Shown in pieces: positions 1 through 9,691 of a DNA stretch of 64,000 nucleotides. Under the pieces are notes generated by a model. That model was given only the letters and a program-made list of their open reading frames with translations, had not been told where the DNA came from and made no database searches. The number at the start of each line of letters is the position of its first letter. Positions within the stretch are counted from its first letter, which is position 1. Source of the DNA: Clostridia bacterium (GTDB lineage: Bacteria > Bacillota > Clostridia > Oscillospirales > Acutalibacteraceae); assembly GCA_017450005.1 (NCBI GenBank), contig JAFSYM010000015.1, positions 62,001-126,000 of the forward strand, in the 5' to 3' direction. Position numbers and translations under genes: made by a program.

Positions 1-294
1 CAGCTTGTGTTTCTCGATTTTTTCCAGGCAAATATTGAACGCTTTGACTTCGCGTCGCTTATTTTCCTCCAGTGTACGCAGGTCTGCGTCAGTCGCCTTG
101 CGGATCACCGCTTTGAGCGGATGCGTGATCTCCTCATCGGGCACTTCCTTGTTTGCGATCGCAACTTCGCCGCACTCCAAACCGCGCGCCGTTTCGACAA
201 TCACAGAATCGCCTTCGCAAAAGACCAGATCTTTGGGATCAAAGTAGTACACTTTGCCCACTTCTTTAAATCGAACACCGATTATCGTAGCCAT
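1..294 (-). CDS. ricT: RicT/YaaT family PSP1-domain protein (3' end outside window)
   Basis: Ninety-eight N-terminal codons are visible and the gene runs off the left edge. The sequence opens MATIIGVRFKEVGKVYYFD and continues with the beta-rich PSP1-type pattern (EGDSVIVETARGLECGEVA). In B. subtilis this protein (YaaT/RicT) works with RicA and RicF, carries Fe-S clusters and affects RNase Y, sporulation and competence. The neighbours holB and darA are the same as in Bacillus, which supports the call. It starts 20 bp after holB on the same strand. The C-terminal part, including the cysteines needed for Fe-S binding, cannot be judged here. Confidence 0.88.
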   Translation of the reverse strand, partial: MATIIGVRFKEVGKVYYFDPKDLVFCEGDSVIVETARGLECGEVAIANKEVPDEEITHPLKAVIRKATDADLRTLEENKRREVKAFNICLEKIEKHKL

Positions 295-314
295 AATGGT
301 TGTATCCTTTCTGT

Positions 315-1157
315 TTAATCAAGCTCGGCAAATAAACGCGCGCAAAACAATGAAAGTAATAAGTTCGCGTTTATATTTCCCTGCATCGCCTGATAAATCT
401 CATCGCAGATAATAGAAATGCGCTGAAGCTGATTGCCGTAAAACCGATCGGCGATCGACGAATAAATATCCGCTTCGCCTTCTCCCGTAATCTGATATAC
501 CAAAACCCGAAACGCCAGATGCGACAGCTCAACACACACGTCGGAGAACCAATCCCTGTCTTTCTCGAATTCAGCCGTAATGAGCATGACTTCCTTTTCG
601 TCCCGAAGAGCAAGGCTGTTCAGAATCCTTCCGGCAATCTCAAAGGCAGCTCTTTCACGTGCCTGCTGCTGCGCAGGTTGTTCGGTGTGCAGCGAATATA
701 CGGTTACCCGCGAACGGATCGTGTCAAGAAGGCTGCCTGCCAGATTGCAGGTGAGAATAAACCGCACATGCTGCGGCGGTTCCTCCAATATCTTGAGAAG
801 CGCGTTCTGTGCCGCGGGATTCATCGTCTCGCAGGAAAGCAGGATAAACACTTTGACCGCCGCTTCGTTGGGCATCACCGATGCGTTGCGGCGGATTTCG
901 CGAACGATATCGACTTTAAAGCTGCCCGGCGAACCGTTGCCCGAAAACACCATAATATCCGCATGCGCGTTTGCGGCTGCTTTGATGCAGTGGGAACAAA
1001 CGCCGCACGGCTTCTCTTCACCCGTACAAACCAGAGCCTGCGCCGCCTTGCGCGCAGTATCCTCACGCGCCTGCGGCGTGCCGTCGTCAATCAGAATAGC
1101 GTGCGAGAGCTTCCCTCTGCGCAGATCCGAGAGGATCTGAACATATGCGCCATCCAT
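315..1157 (-). CDS. holB: DNA polymerase III delta' subunit
   Basis: 280 residues. This is a clamp-loader subunit of the replicative polymerase. The AAA+-like core shows a four-cysteine zinc module (C44, C51, C54, C57) and the family signature NALLKILEEPP near 118-128, followed by an IRSR motif near 147-150 where active clamp-loader ATPases have SRC. The usual P-loop region is degenerate (DDGTPQAREDTAR around 24-36, no GKT), which fits delta' subunits that do not hydrolyse ATP. It begins 2 bp after darA stops and is probably translated by coupling, since no strong Shine-Dalgarno is seen. The darA-holB-ricT order is conserved in Firmicutes. Confidence 0.93.
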   Translation of the reverse strand: MDGAYVQILSDLRRGKLSHAILIDDGTPQAREDTARKAAQALVCTGEEKPCGVCSHCIKAAANAHADIMVFSGNGSPGSFKVDIVREIRRNASVMPNEAAVKVFILLSCETMNPAAQNALLKILEEPPQHVRFILTCNLAGSLLDTIRSRVTVYSLHTEQPAQQQARERAAFEIAGRILNSLALRDEKEVMLITAEFEKDRDWFSDVCVELSHLAFRVLVYQITGEGEADIYSSIADRFYGNQLQRISIICDEIYQAMQGNINANLLLSLFCARLFAELD

Positions 1158-1159
1158 AA

Positions 1160-1483
1160 TTACAGCTTGTGGAACTGATCCACATCCAGAACAAATACAG
1201 TCGCGCCGCCGACATTAACCTCGACAGGCATTGAAACAAAGAAGTCGGCATTAAAGGACGGCTGTGTCTGCACAATCTGCTTGCGTTTGCGGCAGAAACG
1301 GCTGATAATCTCGAGAAGAGACTCCAGTTTTTCGTCCTCCACGCCGATCAGCAGCGTCGCATTTCCCGCGCGCAAAAAGCCGCCGGATGTAGATAACTTG
1401 GTTGCGCTGAATCCTTCGCGCGTAATTTCTGACAGAACTGTCGGACAGTCGTCATTGTGGACAATCGCTATCACCAGTTTCAT
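1160..1483 (-). CDS. darA: Cyclic-di-AMP receptor (PstA/DarA, PII-like)
   Basis: 107 residues, the usual family length. The start MKLVIAIVHNDD, the loop with GFSATKLSTSGGFLRAGN and the ending GGATVFVLDVDQFHKL match the PII-like c-di-AMP receptor called DarA (B. subtilis YaaQ) or PstA. It is expected to form a cytosolic trimer that binds c-di-AMP; its output is not known from sequence. The start has a strong GGGAGG site. It overlaps the end of the QueG-like gene by 32 bp and is followed directly by holB, as in Bacillus, except that the usual upstream tmk is replaced here by the QueG-like gene. Confidence 0.93.
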   Translation of the reverse strand: MKLVIAIVHNDDCPTVLSEITREGFSATKLSTSGGFLRAGNATLLIGVEDEKLESLLEIISRFCRKRKQIVQTQPSFNADFFVSMPVEVNVGGATVFVLDVDQFHKL

Positions 1484-2288
1484 GGGAACCTCCCGTTTGA
1501 TCCAATATCGTTAAGTTTCGTTCAATTACTTTTGCACCGCGCCAGCCGTATGCTCTCCCCTCGAGATCATCACCATGCTCGGCGCGTATTTTTACGCCGC
1601 GCAGAATCCAGTCAATTTCTGTGGTGCGCGCATGATTATTCTTTGGACAAGCCTTCTGACAAATATCGCAGCCCCATGCGCATCCGGTTTGCCGGATCAT
1701 TTCTTCCTGCTGCGGCGTCAGCGGTTTCTTCTGCTGTGTTATGGCCGATAAACACAAATCCGCATGAAATCCGTCCTGTGAAAGTGCGCCGGTCGGACAG
1801 GCGCGTATACACAAGTCACATCCGTCACAGAGCGTCAGCTCCTTTGCGGCAGGCGGCAGATGCATTGTTGTCACGATCTCGCCGATAAAAACCCAGGAGC
1901 CATATTCTTCCGTCAGCAGCAAACCGTTGCGCCCGCGTGTTCCAAGTCCCGCACGCACTGCCGCATACACTTCCGGCAGCGGAGAACTGCCGCAAAATGC
2001 GACAAACTGCTCACCCGGGAACAATTCCGACAAAGCCTGCGCTGCGTCACGCAGCACATCGCGCGCCAGATCATTATAGTCCGGAACGACAGCATAGCGT
2101 GAAATATTGGAATCGGCGTATGCATCCTCGCCAAGATAATACGGAAACAGCGCAACAATAATGCTCTGCGCCGCTTCGGGTATGCGCGACGCCGCTCGAC
2201 AAGGCAGTATATGCTCCCGAAAGGGCACAAAATCACATATACCCCACAGCGGAGAAACACGATTCAGAACAGCTTGTAGTGGATTCAT
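1452..2288 (-). CDS. QueG-like (epoxyqueuosine reductase family) double 4Fe-4S protein
   Basis: 278 residues. Two ferredoxin-type clusters are clear: C154, C157, C160 and C164 form one, with C179, C203, C207, C210 and C214 supplying the second set. The upstream half resembles the DUF1730 cobalamin-binding part of QueG (AGLGTRGRN, GSWVFIGEI). Two features are atypical. The Asp expected in the V-D-x-x-P motif is Gly100 (CGSSP), and the C-terminal HEAT-like tRNA-recognition region of roughly 380-residue QueG proteins is absent. A link to queuosine is plausible because queA and tgt lie in this window, but it may reduce something else. The RBS is AAGGAG. Confidence 0.72.
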   Translation of the reverse strand: MNPLQAVLNRVSPLWGICDFVPFREHILPCRAASRIPEAAQSIIVALFPYYLGEDAYADSNISRYAVVPDYNDLARDVLRDAAQALSELFPGEQFVAFCGSSPLPEVYAAVRAGLGTRGRNGLLLTEEYGSWVFIGEIVTTMHLPPAAKELTLCDGCDLCIRACPTGALSQDGFHADLCLSAITQQKKPLTPQQEEMIRQTGCAWGCDICQKACPKNNHARTTEIDWILRGVKIRAEHGDDLEGRAYGWRGAKVIERNLTILDQTGGSHETGDSDCPQ

Positions 2289-2297
2289 TTATGCTCC

Positions 2298-3242
2298 TTA
2301 AGCCGGCACCGTCATAGCCAAAGCGATCATGGTCGGCATCGTCACAATCGACAGCAGACTCACGGCGCTGACTGTCTGTGCCGCAAGCCCGGTGTCCTTG
2401 TCAAACTTCGCAGAGAACAAAACGGTATTGTTGGCAGACGGGGCGCTGGCAGACAGAATCAATGCTGAAAGCAGTGTTCCGCGAATACCGAACAATATGT
2501 ACAGTCCAAGCATCACGAGCGGCAGCAGAATCAGTTTGATCAAGGCAACCAGCAGAATTTTCTTCTGCCGGAACATGGTGCGAAACTGTGTGTTGGCAAG
2601 ATACGTACCGAATATCAGCATAGCCAGCGGCGTATTCATGCTCGCGAGATATTCAAGCGGCTGTGCCGCGACGGACGGAAGCTGCACATGCAGAAAATAC
2701 AAAGGCAGTCCGACAATGACAGCCATCACGCCGGGATTGAGCACGATCTTCTTCCAATCGAAACTGCGTTTGCCGTTCTCGCCGCCGGACATCAGATAGA
2801 CGCCGTAGGTGAAAGCGCTGATCTGAAACGATACAATGACAGCCGAACAGAAGAAAACGCCCTCTCGTCCCAGCACGGCATTGGCCAGCGGCAGCGCCAT
2901 ATAGCCGCAGTTGCCGAAAACGGACGCATAGTTGAACACGGCGTTGCGTTCCTTGTCGCCCTTGAGAAAGCAAGGAAAAGCAATCATTGCGGCAGTCAAA
3001 TGCATCAGCAGGCCGCAGCCGACAGAAATCAGAAGGCTTTTTGTGTTCTCCGGCGTGCTGTCCATAGAACAAAACGACTGCACAATCACGCAGAACGTGA
3101 TCACATAAAAAAGCAAATCGGTACATGCTTTCGCCGTTTTTTCCGTAAACAGCTTTGTCTTGTCTGCAATCGCGCCGACAGCGACGAGAATATACAGGAT
3201 CAGCACCTGTCTGGCGGAGATCGCAATGTTTTGTAGAAACAT
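2298..3242 (-). CDS. AEC-family (auxin efflux carrier-like) transporter
   Basis: About 314 residues with roughly ten hydrophobic segments and the AEC/MleP-type pattern: FGNCGYMALPLANAVLGREG at mid-protein, and near the C-terminus ASAPSANNTVLFSAKFD. AEC carriers move small organic anions such as malate or other dicarboxylates; the substrate here is unknown. ATG 3242 is preferred over TTG 3248 because the GGAG (which overlaps the stop of the upstream gene) is nine bases before the ATG. It is followed nine bases later by the QueG-like gene. Proximity to citrate synthase would fit an organic-acid substrate, but that is inference only. Confidence 0.85.
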   Translation of the reverse strand: MFLQNIAISARQVLILYILVAVGAIADKTKLFTEKTAKACTDLLFYVITFCVIVQSFCSMDSTPENTKSLLISVGCGLLMHLTAAMIAFPCFLKGDKERNAVFNYASVFGNCGYMALPLANAVLGREGVFFCSAVIVSFQISAFTYGVYLMSGGENGKRSFDWKKIVLNPGVMAVIVGLPLYFLHVQLPSVAAQPLEYLASMNTPLAMLIFGTYLANTQFRTMFRQKKILLVALIKLILLPLVMLGLYILFGIRGTLLSALILSASAPSANNTVLFSAKFDKDTGLAAQTVSAVSLLSIVTMPTMIALAMTVPA

Positions 3243-3248
3243 GCTCAA

Positions 3249-4157
3249 TTACTCCGAATACAAATCCTTTTTGTCCGGCTTCCGGAAAACCTTGGAACGA
3301 TCAATCAGCACATATAAAACGAATGCCGCGGCAGTCACATCTACAATCTCAATTGTGGAATCGGAGGCGATCAGTTCGGAATGACCGAGAATCGCGACAA
3401 CAATACGCGGCACGAAGCAGAGCAGACAAAACAGCGCTGCGGGAAGACCGTAGGCAAACAGCTTCCACTCAAGTCCTTTGCCGTTGACCTTGGCCGTGAC
3501 CTGCGCAAACGCCATAAAGAACATCAGCAGGAATACAATCATGGCCAGCTCAAGGAACAGGTCAGAAACATTCAGGAAACTGATTTTTCGCATAAAGCGG
3601 TGCATGATGCGGAAAATCGACCAGAAAACCGGCATGATAGCCAGCAGTTTATATTCGGACGGATCCTTTCCCGTAATGAAAGCAATGCCCAGCAGCAGGA
3701 AGAAAATCGCGCTGACAACTGCAAAGAAGGCCTCCAGTCCCATCGCAATCGCACCTGATTTGGAGAGATAGGTCATCATAGGCTGATCGACTGCCGCACC
3801 GGACGTATATGAAAAATACAGATCCGAAAAATCTCTGTAGCGCACAATCGCATTCACCACAAGTCCGGCAGCAAACAAAACAGAGATAACGCCGCCGACA
3901 GGCTTCTTTTCACCGACAGAATCAATCTGCCCCAAGCCGTTCTTATAGATCAGCGAGAGCAGAATCGGAATCACCGTAGCCAGAGCGAGAATCACATACA
4001 GCACCGGCACAGAGAAATGGCCGTGATCTTTCCAGAAACCTGTGCCTGCTTCAACGTTGACCATCAACTGATAGACACGGAACGGAAGCGCAAGAACCAC
4101 AGAAGCAATAAACACGACGAAGAACATGAAGGGGTTTACTTTTTTCATCTTACTCAA
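3249..4157 (-). CDS. Unknown polytopic membrane protein
   Basis: I do not recognise a family. The product is about 302 residues with seven or eight hydrophobic stretches separated by short basic loops (for example FRIMHRFMRKISFLN and IDRSKVFRKPDKK near the C-terminus), and no catalytic motif is obvious. TTG 4157 is chosen because AAAGGTGA lies about eight bases upstream; GTG 4169 and ATG 4148 are alternatives. It sits 27 bp after citrate synthase, and its stop codon is part of the Shine-Dalgarno of the AEC transporter, so the three are probably co-transcribed. No signal of horizontal transfer is visible. Confidence 0.7.
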   Translation of the reverse strand: MSKMKKVNPFMFFVVFIASVVLALPFRVYQLMVNVEAGTGFWKDHGHFSVPVLYVILALATVIPILLSLIYKNGLGQIDSVGEKKPVGGVISVLFAAGLVVNAIVRYRDFSDLYFSYTSGAAVDQPMMTYLSKSGAIAMGLEAFFAVVSAIFFLLLGIAFITGKDPSEYKLLAIMPVFWSIFRIMHRFMRKISFLNVSDLFLELAMIVFLLMFFMAFAQVTAKVNGKGLEWKLFAYGLPAALFCLLCFVPRIVVAILGHSELIASDSTIEIVDVTAAAFVLYVLIDRSKVFRKPDKKDLYSE

Positions 4158-4184
4158 AACAATCGTCACCTTTCTGCAATAGAA

Positions 4185-5597
4185 TCAGTTGCGTTCATCC
4201 TGGGGAATATATTCGGGATTGATATAGCCCTCCACGCGTTCGCGGATGGGATAATACTGACGCGGAAGCGACACGCTCTTATACGCGGGACGGATGATGC
4301 GTCCGCCGGTCATCAGCTCCTCCATACGGTGTGCAGACCATCCGGCCATGCGGGCCACACAGAACAGCGGCGTGAACAGATCCTCCGGGATATTGAGCAT
4401 TTCGTAAATCAGACCGGAATACAAGTCCACATTTGCGCATATCTTTTTCTTGGAGCCCTTGACCCGCTCGAAGACCTCCGGCGTGAGACGCTCGACCATT
4501 TCGATCAGATTGAACTTTTCTGCATAGCCGTATTTCTCCGCAAAGGCCTTGGCGTTCTTTTTCAGGATCACCGCACGCGGATCGGATAGAGTATAAACAG
4601 CATGTCCCATACCGTAGATCAGACCCGTTCCGTCGCCAGCCTTGCGGTCAATGATCCGGCACAAATAGTCCGCCACCTGATCCTCACTCGTCACGTCCTC
4701 GACGTCGCGGCGGATGAAGTCGAGCATTTCGCACACTTTGAGGTTTGCGCCGCCGTGACGCGGTCCCTTCAATGCGCCGATACCCGCCGCAATGGCCGCG
4801 TATGTATCGGTCAGGCTGGACGTGAGCACTCGCGTTGCAAACGCGGAGTTGTTGCCGCCGCCATGCTCTGCGTGCAGGATCAGGCAAAGATCCAGCAGCT
4901 TCGCTTCTTCGTCCGTAAACTCCTTGTGTGACCGGATCGTGCGCAGAACAGTCTGCGCCGTCGTGAATCCGGGCTTGACGGGATGAATGTACATGCTCTT
5001 GTGATAATAGTGCCGGCGCTTGACCTGATAGGCATAGGACATAATGGTCGGCATCTGCGCCAAAAGCTGGATCGACTGGCGCAGGACATTTTCGATCGAG
5101 GTGTTTTCCGGATCGGGGTCGTAGGAATACAGCGACAGAACCGACCGGGAGAGCTTGTTCATCACGTTCGGCGACGGAGATTTCATAATCATATCCTCGA
5201 TGAAATCCTCCGGCAGCTCACGCGCATCCGCCAAAAGCGAACAGAAGAAATCGAGCTGCTTCTGCGTCGGCAGATTGCCAAACATCAAAAGCCATGCCGT
5301 TTCCTCAAAGCCGAAGCGATCCTCAAGCACACAATTCTGAACAATATCCTTGATATCAATGCCTCGGTAGCGAAGCTGACCCTCACGCGGAACGCGCTCA
5401 CCGTCGCTGATATAGTAGCCGTCTACCGAACAGATATGGGTAAGTCCCGCCATCACACCTGTGCCGTCTGCATTGCGCAGGCCGCGCTTGACTTCATAGC
5501 GTGAAAAATCGTCGGAGCTGATACGGTTGTGCTTGGTCAATTCCTCGCAAAGCGTCGTCAGCGCGTCGGCGGAAATACAAGAGATAATACTGGACAT
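4185..5597 (-). CDS. gltA: Citrate synthase
   Basis: 470 residues. It condenses acetyl-CoA and oxaloacetate to citrate in the cytosol. The three catalytic residues are present: His in GPRHGG (about 281), His in GMGHAVY (about 332) and Asp in CANVDLYSG (about 391). The protein belongs to the longer clostridial citrate/2-methylcitrate synthase group, so methylcitrate activity cannot be excluded. ATG 5597 is chosen because AGGTGG lies eight bases upstream; an in-frame extension to 5651 would run through the promoter. A SigA-type promoter lies immediately upstream. No other TCA-cycle gene is adjacent; in a fermenter it probably feeds glutamate synthesis. Confidence 0.93.
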   Translation of the reverse strand: MSSIISCISADALTTLCEELTKHNRISSDDFSRYEVKRGLRNADGTGVMAGLTHICSVDGYYISDGERVPREGQLRYRGIDIKDIVQNCVLEDRFGFEETAWLLMFGNLPTQKQLDFFCSLLADARELPEDFIEDMIMKSPSPNVMNKLSRSVLSLYSYDPDPENTSIENVLRQSIQLLAQMPTIMSYAYQVKRRHYYHKSMYIHPVKPGFTTAQTVLRTIRSHKEFTDEEAKLLDLCLILHAEHGGGNNSAFATRVLTSSLTDTYAAIAAGIGALKGPRHGGANLKVCEMLDFIRRDVEDVTSEDQVADYLCRIIDRKAGDGTGLIYGMGHAVYTLSDPRAVILKKNAKAFAEKYGYAEKFNLIEMVERLTPEVFERVKGSKKKICANVDLYSGLIYEMLNIPEDLFTPLFCVARMAGWSAHRMEELMTGGRIIRPAYKSVSLPRQYYPIRERVEGYINPEYIPQDERN

Positions 5598-5640
5598 GAT
5601 ACACCACCTAATGCCAATAAGCATAAAAATACATATAGTC

Positions 5641-5670
5641 ATTATATACAATATATATGGTAAAAGTCAA
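5641..5670 (-). promoter_or_regulatory. SigA-type promoter for citrate synthase
   Basis: On the minus strand TTGACT (5665-5670) and TATAAT (5641-5646) are 18 bp apart, about 45 bp before the citrate synthase start. On the plus strand, TATACAAT at 5645-5652 resembles a SigE -10 for spoIID, but no well-spaced -35 was found. Confidence 0.75.
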
Positions 5671-5709
5671 GAGCACAAACGCACAAACTAATAAAACGGA
5701 GTGAAAAAA

Positions 5710-6678
5710 ATGAGATTTTACGTCATGCTGTGTACACTGGCCGCTTTTTTTATGCTGCTGATTCCCGCAGTCGTTCTGATCGAACCGCAAAAGCCGTCTG
5801 ACGATGCGCCGAAGGCTGTACAGGAATACCCGGACACCGTCACGGTTTTTCTGACAGACAGTGAAAAAGCCGTCACTATGGATATGGATGAGTACCTGGT
5901 CGGCGCAATTGCCGCAGAAATGCCGGCGAGCTATCATCCGCAGGCGCTCATGGCACAGGCCGCAGCGTGCCACACCTATGCGCTGTATCGAAAAAATCAG
6001 GAAGCGCAGTCTCCCTCAGCCGATCTGCATGGGGCGGATCTGAGCAGCGAGCCGCAAAAGCACCAGGGGTATCTGACAAAAGAAGAACGAAAAAACAAAT
6101 GGGGCGACACCTTTGAAGCGAACGAAAAAAAGATCCGTGCAGCCGTACAGGCCGCCGGATCGGAGATTATGCTGTATGAGGGGGAACCGATCTGTGCCGC
6201 GTTTTTTGCCATCAGCCCCGGACAGACGGAGAGCGCGCTGACCGCGTTCGGGCAATCCCTGCCCTATCTGCAAAGCGTTGCCTGCGATGCGGACGTGCTC
6301 TCGCCGGACTGTGAAAGGTCCGTCGTCTACACGGACGAGGAATTCCGGCAGGCGGCGGAGTCCGGACTGCAGATCGAACTGCCCGAATCCGCCAATGACT
6401 GGATCGGTGATATCCAAACGACAGATTCGGGTTATGTGCTGACCATTCGCGTCGGCGGCACAGACGTCACCGGCTCTGCGTTCCGAAAAGCATTTTCACT
6501 GCGCAGTCCCGTATTCAGCATCACGCGCACAGATTCCGGATTCAGAATCGTGACCAAGGGGTATGGCCACCTGGTCGGCATGAGTCAATATGGCGCGGAC
6601 GCAATGGCAAGAAGCGGCGCGGATCATAAGCAGATCCTGCGCCACTTCTACAAAGGCATTACGATAAGCGATGGATAA
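5710..6678 (+). CDS. spoIID: Stage II sporulation protein D (SpoIID)
   Basis: 322 residues. This is a membrane-anchored lytic transglycosylase that, with SpoIIM and SpoIIP, drives forespore engulfment by cutting glycan strands. One N-terminal transmembrane segment (about 3-24) is followed by the SpoIID domain: GAIAAEMPASYHP carries the catalytic Glu near 70, and the C-terminus has KGYGHLVGMSQYGADAMA. ATG 5710 is favoured over GTG 5701 because GGAG ends eight bases before it. It is a single gene, not beside murA as in B. subtilis. Its 3' end overlaps the convergent DUF1015 gene by 20 bp with no terminator between them. Confidence 0.93.
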   Translation: MRFYVMLCTLAAFFMLLIPAVVLIEPQKPSDDAPKAVQEYPDTVTVFLTDSEKAVTMDMDEYLVGAIAAEMPASYHPQALMAQAAACHTYALYRKNQEAQSPSADLHGADLSSEPQKHQGYLTKEERKNKWGDTFEANEKKIRAAVQAAGSEIMLYEGEPICAAFFAISPGQTESALTAFGQSLPYLQSVACDADVLSPDCERSVVYTDEEFRQAAESGLQIELPESANDWIGDIQTTDSGYVLTIRVGGTDVTGSAFRKAFSLRSPVFSITRTDSGFRIVTKGYGHLVGMSQYGADAMARSGADHKQILRHFYKGITISDG

Positions 6679-7903
6679 ACAGGCCGGACAGCAGCTTCGG
6701 CTCAAACCATGTGGATTTCGGCGGCATGATCGCACCGGAATCCGCGATGTCGAACAGATCGTCCATCGTGGTCGGGTACATGGAGAACGCAAGGCACATA
6801 TCGCTGTGCACGCGCTTTTCCAGCTCGCCGAGACCGCGGATACCGCCGATAAAGTCGATGCGCTTGTCACGGCGCGGATCGTCGATGCCGAGGATCGGCG
6901 CGATCACATAGTCCTGCAGGATGGAAACGTCCAACTGCTTGACGGGATCGGATTCGTCGATGTACGCCGGCTTTGTAACGAGCTTGTACCATTTATCGCC
7001 CAGAAGCATGCCGAACGAATGCTTCTGCTCCGGTTTGTAGGGAGACGCGGGCGCGTCTTCGATCTCGAATACTTCGCCGAGTTTTTCCATAAACTGCGCC
7101 TCGGTATAGCCGTTGAGATCCGCAATCACGCGGTTATAGTCCATGATTTCCAGATCTTGCTGCGGGAACAGCACGGCCAGGAAGAAATTGAACTCCTCGG
7201 TACCGTCATAATCCGGCTTTGCCTCGCGGCGTTTCTTGCCGACGTTGACAGCCGACGCGCAGCGGTGATGTCCGTCTGCGATATAAAAACTGCCGGATTT
7301 TTCAAACAGCGCGGACATTTCCGCGATCACCGCGGCATCGTCGACAACCCATACCGTGTTACCCACGTTGCCGGTGCTGATGAAATCATAGACCGGTGTG
7401 TGCGACTGCTTCCACGCGGAGATGATCTCGTTGAGTCTCTCATTGCTGCGGTAGCACAGGAAGATGGGTCCGGTGTTCGCGTTGCACGTATCCACATGAC
7501 GGATACGGTCGGCCTCCTTGTCTGCGCGTGTCAATTCATGCTTCTTGATTTCATTGTTGATGTAATCGTCGATGCTCGCACAACCGACGACGCCGGTCTG
7601 GCTGCGCCCATTCATGGTCTGGCGGTATATGTAGAAACACGCGGTAGGGTCCTGTTTGCAAATGCCATCGGTTTCGAGTTTCTCAAGGTTTTCCTTTGCC
7701 TTTGCATAGACTTCGTCCGCATAAAGATCAACGCTCTCGTCGAGATCAATCTCCGCCTTGTCGACGTGCAGGAAAGAGTAGGGATTCCCCTGCGCCATCT
7801 CGCGCGCCTCCGCGCTGCTCATTACATCATACGGCAATGCCGCAACGTCCGCGGCATGCTCCGGAATAGGACGAATCGCCTTAAAGGGATGAAATACTGC
7901 CAT
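6659..7903 (-). CDS. DUF1015 family protein
   Basis: 414 residues. The N-terminus [27 protein letters not shown] and the internal [10 protein letters not shown] and [10 protein letters not shown] motifs identify the DUF1015 family, found widely in Clostridia, often near serine or phosphoserine metabolism genes. The biochemical function is unknown to me. The conserved His pair in DGHH suggests a catalytic or metal site. The start has AAGGAGT eight bases upstream and lies 23 bp inside the end of the GH2 gene. It is the last gene of the nagB-initiated run and ends inside spoIID on the other strand. Confidence 0.85.
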   Translation of the reverse strand: MAVFHPFKAIRPIPEHAADVAALPYDVMSSAEAREMAQGNPYSFLHVDKAEIDLDESVDLYADEVYAKAKENLEKLETDGICKQDPTACFYIYRQTMNGRSQTGVVGCASIDDYINNEIKKHELTRADKEADRIRHVDTCNANTGPIFLCYRSNERLNEIISAWKQSHTPVYDFISTGNVGNTVWVVDDAAVIAEMSALFEKSGSFYIADGHHRCASAVNVGKKRREAKPDYDGTEEFNFFLAVLFPQQDLEIMDYNRVIADLNGYTEAQFMEKLGEVFEIEDAPASPYKPEQKHSFGMLLGDKWYKLVTKPAYIDESDPVKQLDVSILQDYVIAPILGIDDPRRDKRIDFIGGIRGLGELEKRVHSDMCLAFSMYPTTMDDLFDIADSGAIMPPKSTWFEPKLLSGLFIHRLS

Positions 7904-9680
7904 ATTCCGACTCCTTTCTGTATTGCATTTTATCATTGAGGGACTTCAAGGTCTGTGCATCGAGCTTGATGACCTCGCGGTCATACGTCAGGATACCGTT
8001 GACCTCAAATTCCACATCGGATACTTGTGTGTATACAAAGCCGCTCAGATACTTCGGAATCAGCGGCATGATCTGCTTTTCAATGAGTCTGCGGTATGCG
8101 CGCGTAAGTGTTTCCTTTGTGCGGTACATCAAATAGCCGAAGCTCTTTCCGCGATTCCAGACGTGTCCGTCGAGAACGCAGCTGTAGCCGCCGAATTCAC
8201 TGATAACGAACGCGCGGTGATCCGGCTTGATTTTGGGGATCGGCAGAACATACTTGTGCATGCTCATCACGTCGCCTGCTCCTTGGTCGTACCAGCCGCT
8301 GGCATGGTCGATAATTCTGCTCGGATCGATCGAACGGACAAGCCCAGAAATCCGAACAGCGTCGAACTGCCCCCACGCCTCGTTGAACGGAACCCAGCAG
8401 TAAATGCACGGGTAGTTGTGCAGCGTCTCGATCATCTCCCGCAGCTCCGTCTCGTATGCCGCACGGGATTCCGGCAATGCGCGGGAAAAACGCGCATAGT
8501 TGTTGTCCTTGACGGTGATGCGGTTGATGCGCGGAAAAGCGCCGATGATATTCGGCACAACGCCCGCATAAAAATCTCCGATCCATTTACCGCCGCTGAC
8601 CATATCCTGCCAGACGAGCATACCGATACGGTCGCAGTGATAGTACCAGCGCGCGAGATCGACCTTGATATGCTTGCGCAGCATATTAAAGCCGAGCGAC
8701 TTCATCGTCTCGATGTCGTAGATCATCGCCTCATCCGTCGGCGGCGTCAGACCGCCGTCCGGAAAGTAGCCCTGATCGAGCAGACCTCTTTGAAAATACG
8801 GTTGGTTATTCAGGAACAGACGCGTGATGCCGTCGACTTTGCCGAGCGAGCACTTGCGCATGGCAAAATAACTGTCCACACAGTCGACGGTCTCGCCGTC
8901 TCGACGCAGTTCCAGATGCAGGTCGTAGAGAAAAGGATCTTCCGGCGACCAAAGGTGCGCATCCGGTATCGGAATCAACGCTTTTTCCGAAGGAATTTCG
9001 CCTTCATAAATCACTGAATCTGCGCATGACACACGTGCAATAACATCTGCACTGCTCTGCATACGCACATCAAGACACAGCACCCCGTTGTCGATATCCG
9101 GCGTCATGCGCAGACTGCGGATATATGTATCGCACACCGGCTCCATCCACACAGTCTGCCAGATACCGGAAGTGCCTGTGTACCAGAATCCGTGAGAGTG
9201 CAGCGACTGTTTGCCTCGGTTTTGCCATCCTGCGTCCGTCGGATCAAACACACGTACGACAAGACTGTTTTCGCCCTCCGAGAGCAGATCCGTCACATCG
9301 GCCGAAAACGGGCAGTAGCCGCCCGTATGCTCCGCCGCTTTCTTTCCGTTAACATACACCGTGCATTTCCAGTCCACAGCACCGAAATGGAGGATGCATC
9401 GTTTGCCGGAAAACGAATCCGGCAGCGTAAACACACGCCGATACCAAAGCCGTTCGTTCGGCAGGAGCTTGCGCTCCAGGCCGCTGAGCGCACATTCCGG
9501 CGCAAAGGGTACAATGATTTCACCGTCGAACGACTGCGGAACAGTCCATGTTTTGCCGGTGATCGCATAGTCCCACCGACCGTTCAGACACAGCCAGTCG
9601 CCGCGCCGCAGCTGCGGCCGCGGGTACTCCGGCAGCGGACAATCTCTGTCCACCTGATCGAACCAGCGCGTTTTCAGCAT
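7881..9680 (-). CDS. Glycoside hydrolase family 2 (beta-galactosidase/glucuronidase-like)
   Basis: 599 residues with the GH2 order: jelly-roll sugar-binding domain (about 20-190, [13 protein letters not shown]), Ig-like domain (about 190-285) and TIM barrel. The acid/base Glu is in PFNEAWGQ (about 434) and the nucleophile Glu in ISEFGG (about 495). No signal peptide is seen, so it probably acts in the cytosol on imported oligosaccharides. Specificity cannot be assigned; beta-galactoside, glucuronide and mannoside are all possible. ATG 9680 follows GGAG by six bases and begins 11 bp after tex ends. Its placement behind tex and replication genes is unusual for a catabolic enzyme. Confidence 0.9.
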   Translation of the reverse strand: MLKTRWFDQVDRDCPLPEYPRPQLRRGDWLCLNGRWDYAITGKTWTVPQSFDGEIIVPFAPECALSGLERKLLPNERLWYRRVFTLPDSFSGKRCILHFGAVDWKCTVYVNGKKAAEHTGGYCPFSADVTDLLSEGENSLVVRVFDPTDAGWQNRGKQSLHSHGFWYTGTSGIWQTVWMEPVCDTYIRSLRMTPDIDNGVLCLDVRMQSSADVIARVSCADSVIYEGEIPSEKALIPIPDAHLWSPEDPFLYDLHLELRRDGETVDCVDSYFAMRKCSLGKVDGITRLFLNNQPYFQRGLLDQGYFPDGGLTPPTDEAMIYDIETMKSLGFNMLRKHIKVDLARWYYHCDRIGMLVWQDMVSGGKWIGDFYAGVVPNIIGAFPRINRITVKDNNYARFSRALPESRAAYETELREMIETLHNYPCIYCWVPFNEAWGQFDAVRISGLVRSIDPSRIIDHASGWYDQGAGDVMSMHKYVLPIPKIKPDHRAFVISEFGGYSCVLDGHVWNRGKSFGYLMYRTKETLTRAYRRLIEKQIMPLIPKYLSGFVYTQVSDVEFEVNGILTYDREVIKLDAQTLKSLNDKMQYRKESEYGSISSL

Positions 9681-9691
9681 AAGCATCTCCT

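Noticed and set aside
5600..5709. SigE promoter for spoIID
   Set aside because: TATACAAT at 5645-5652 resembles a SigE -10, but the best -35-like sequence is 17 bp away rather than about 14, so I did not list it as a feature.
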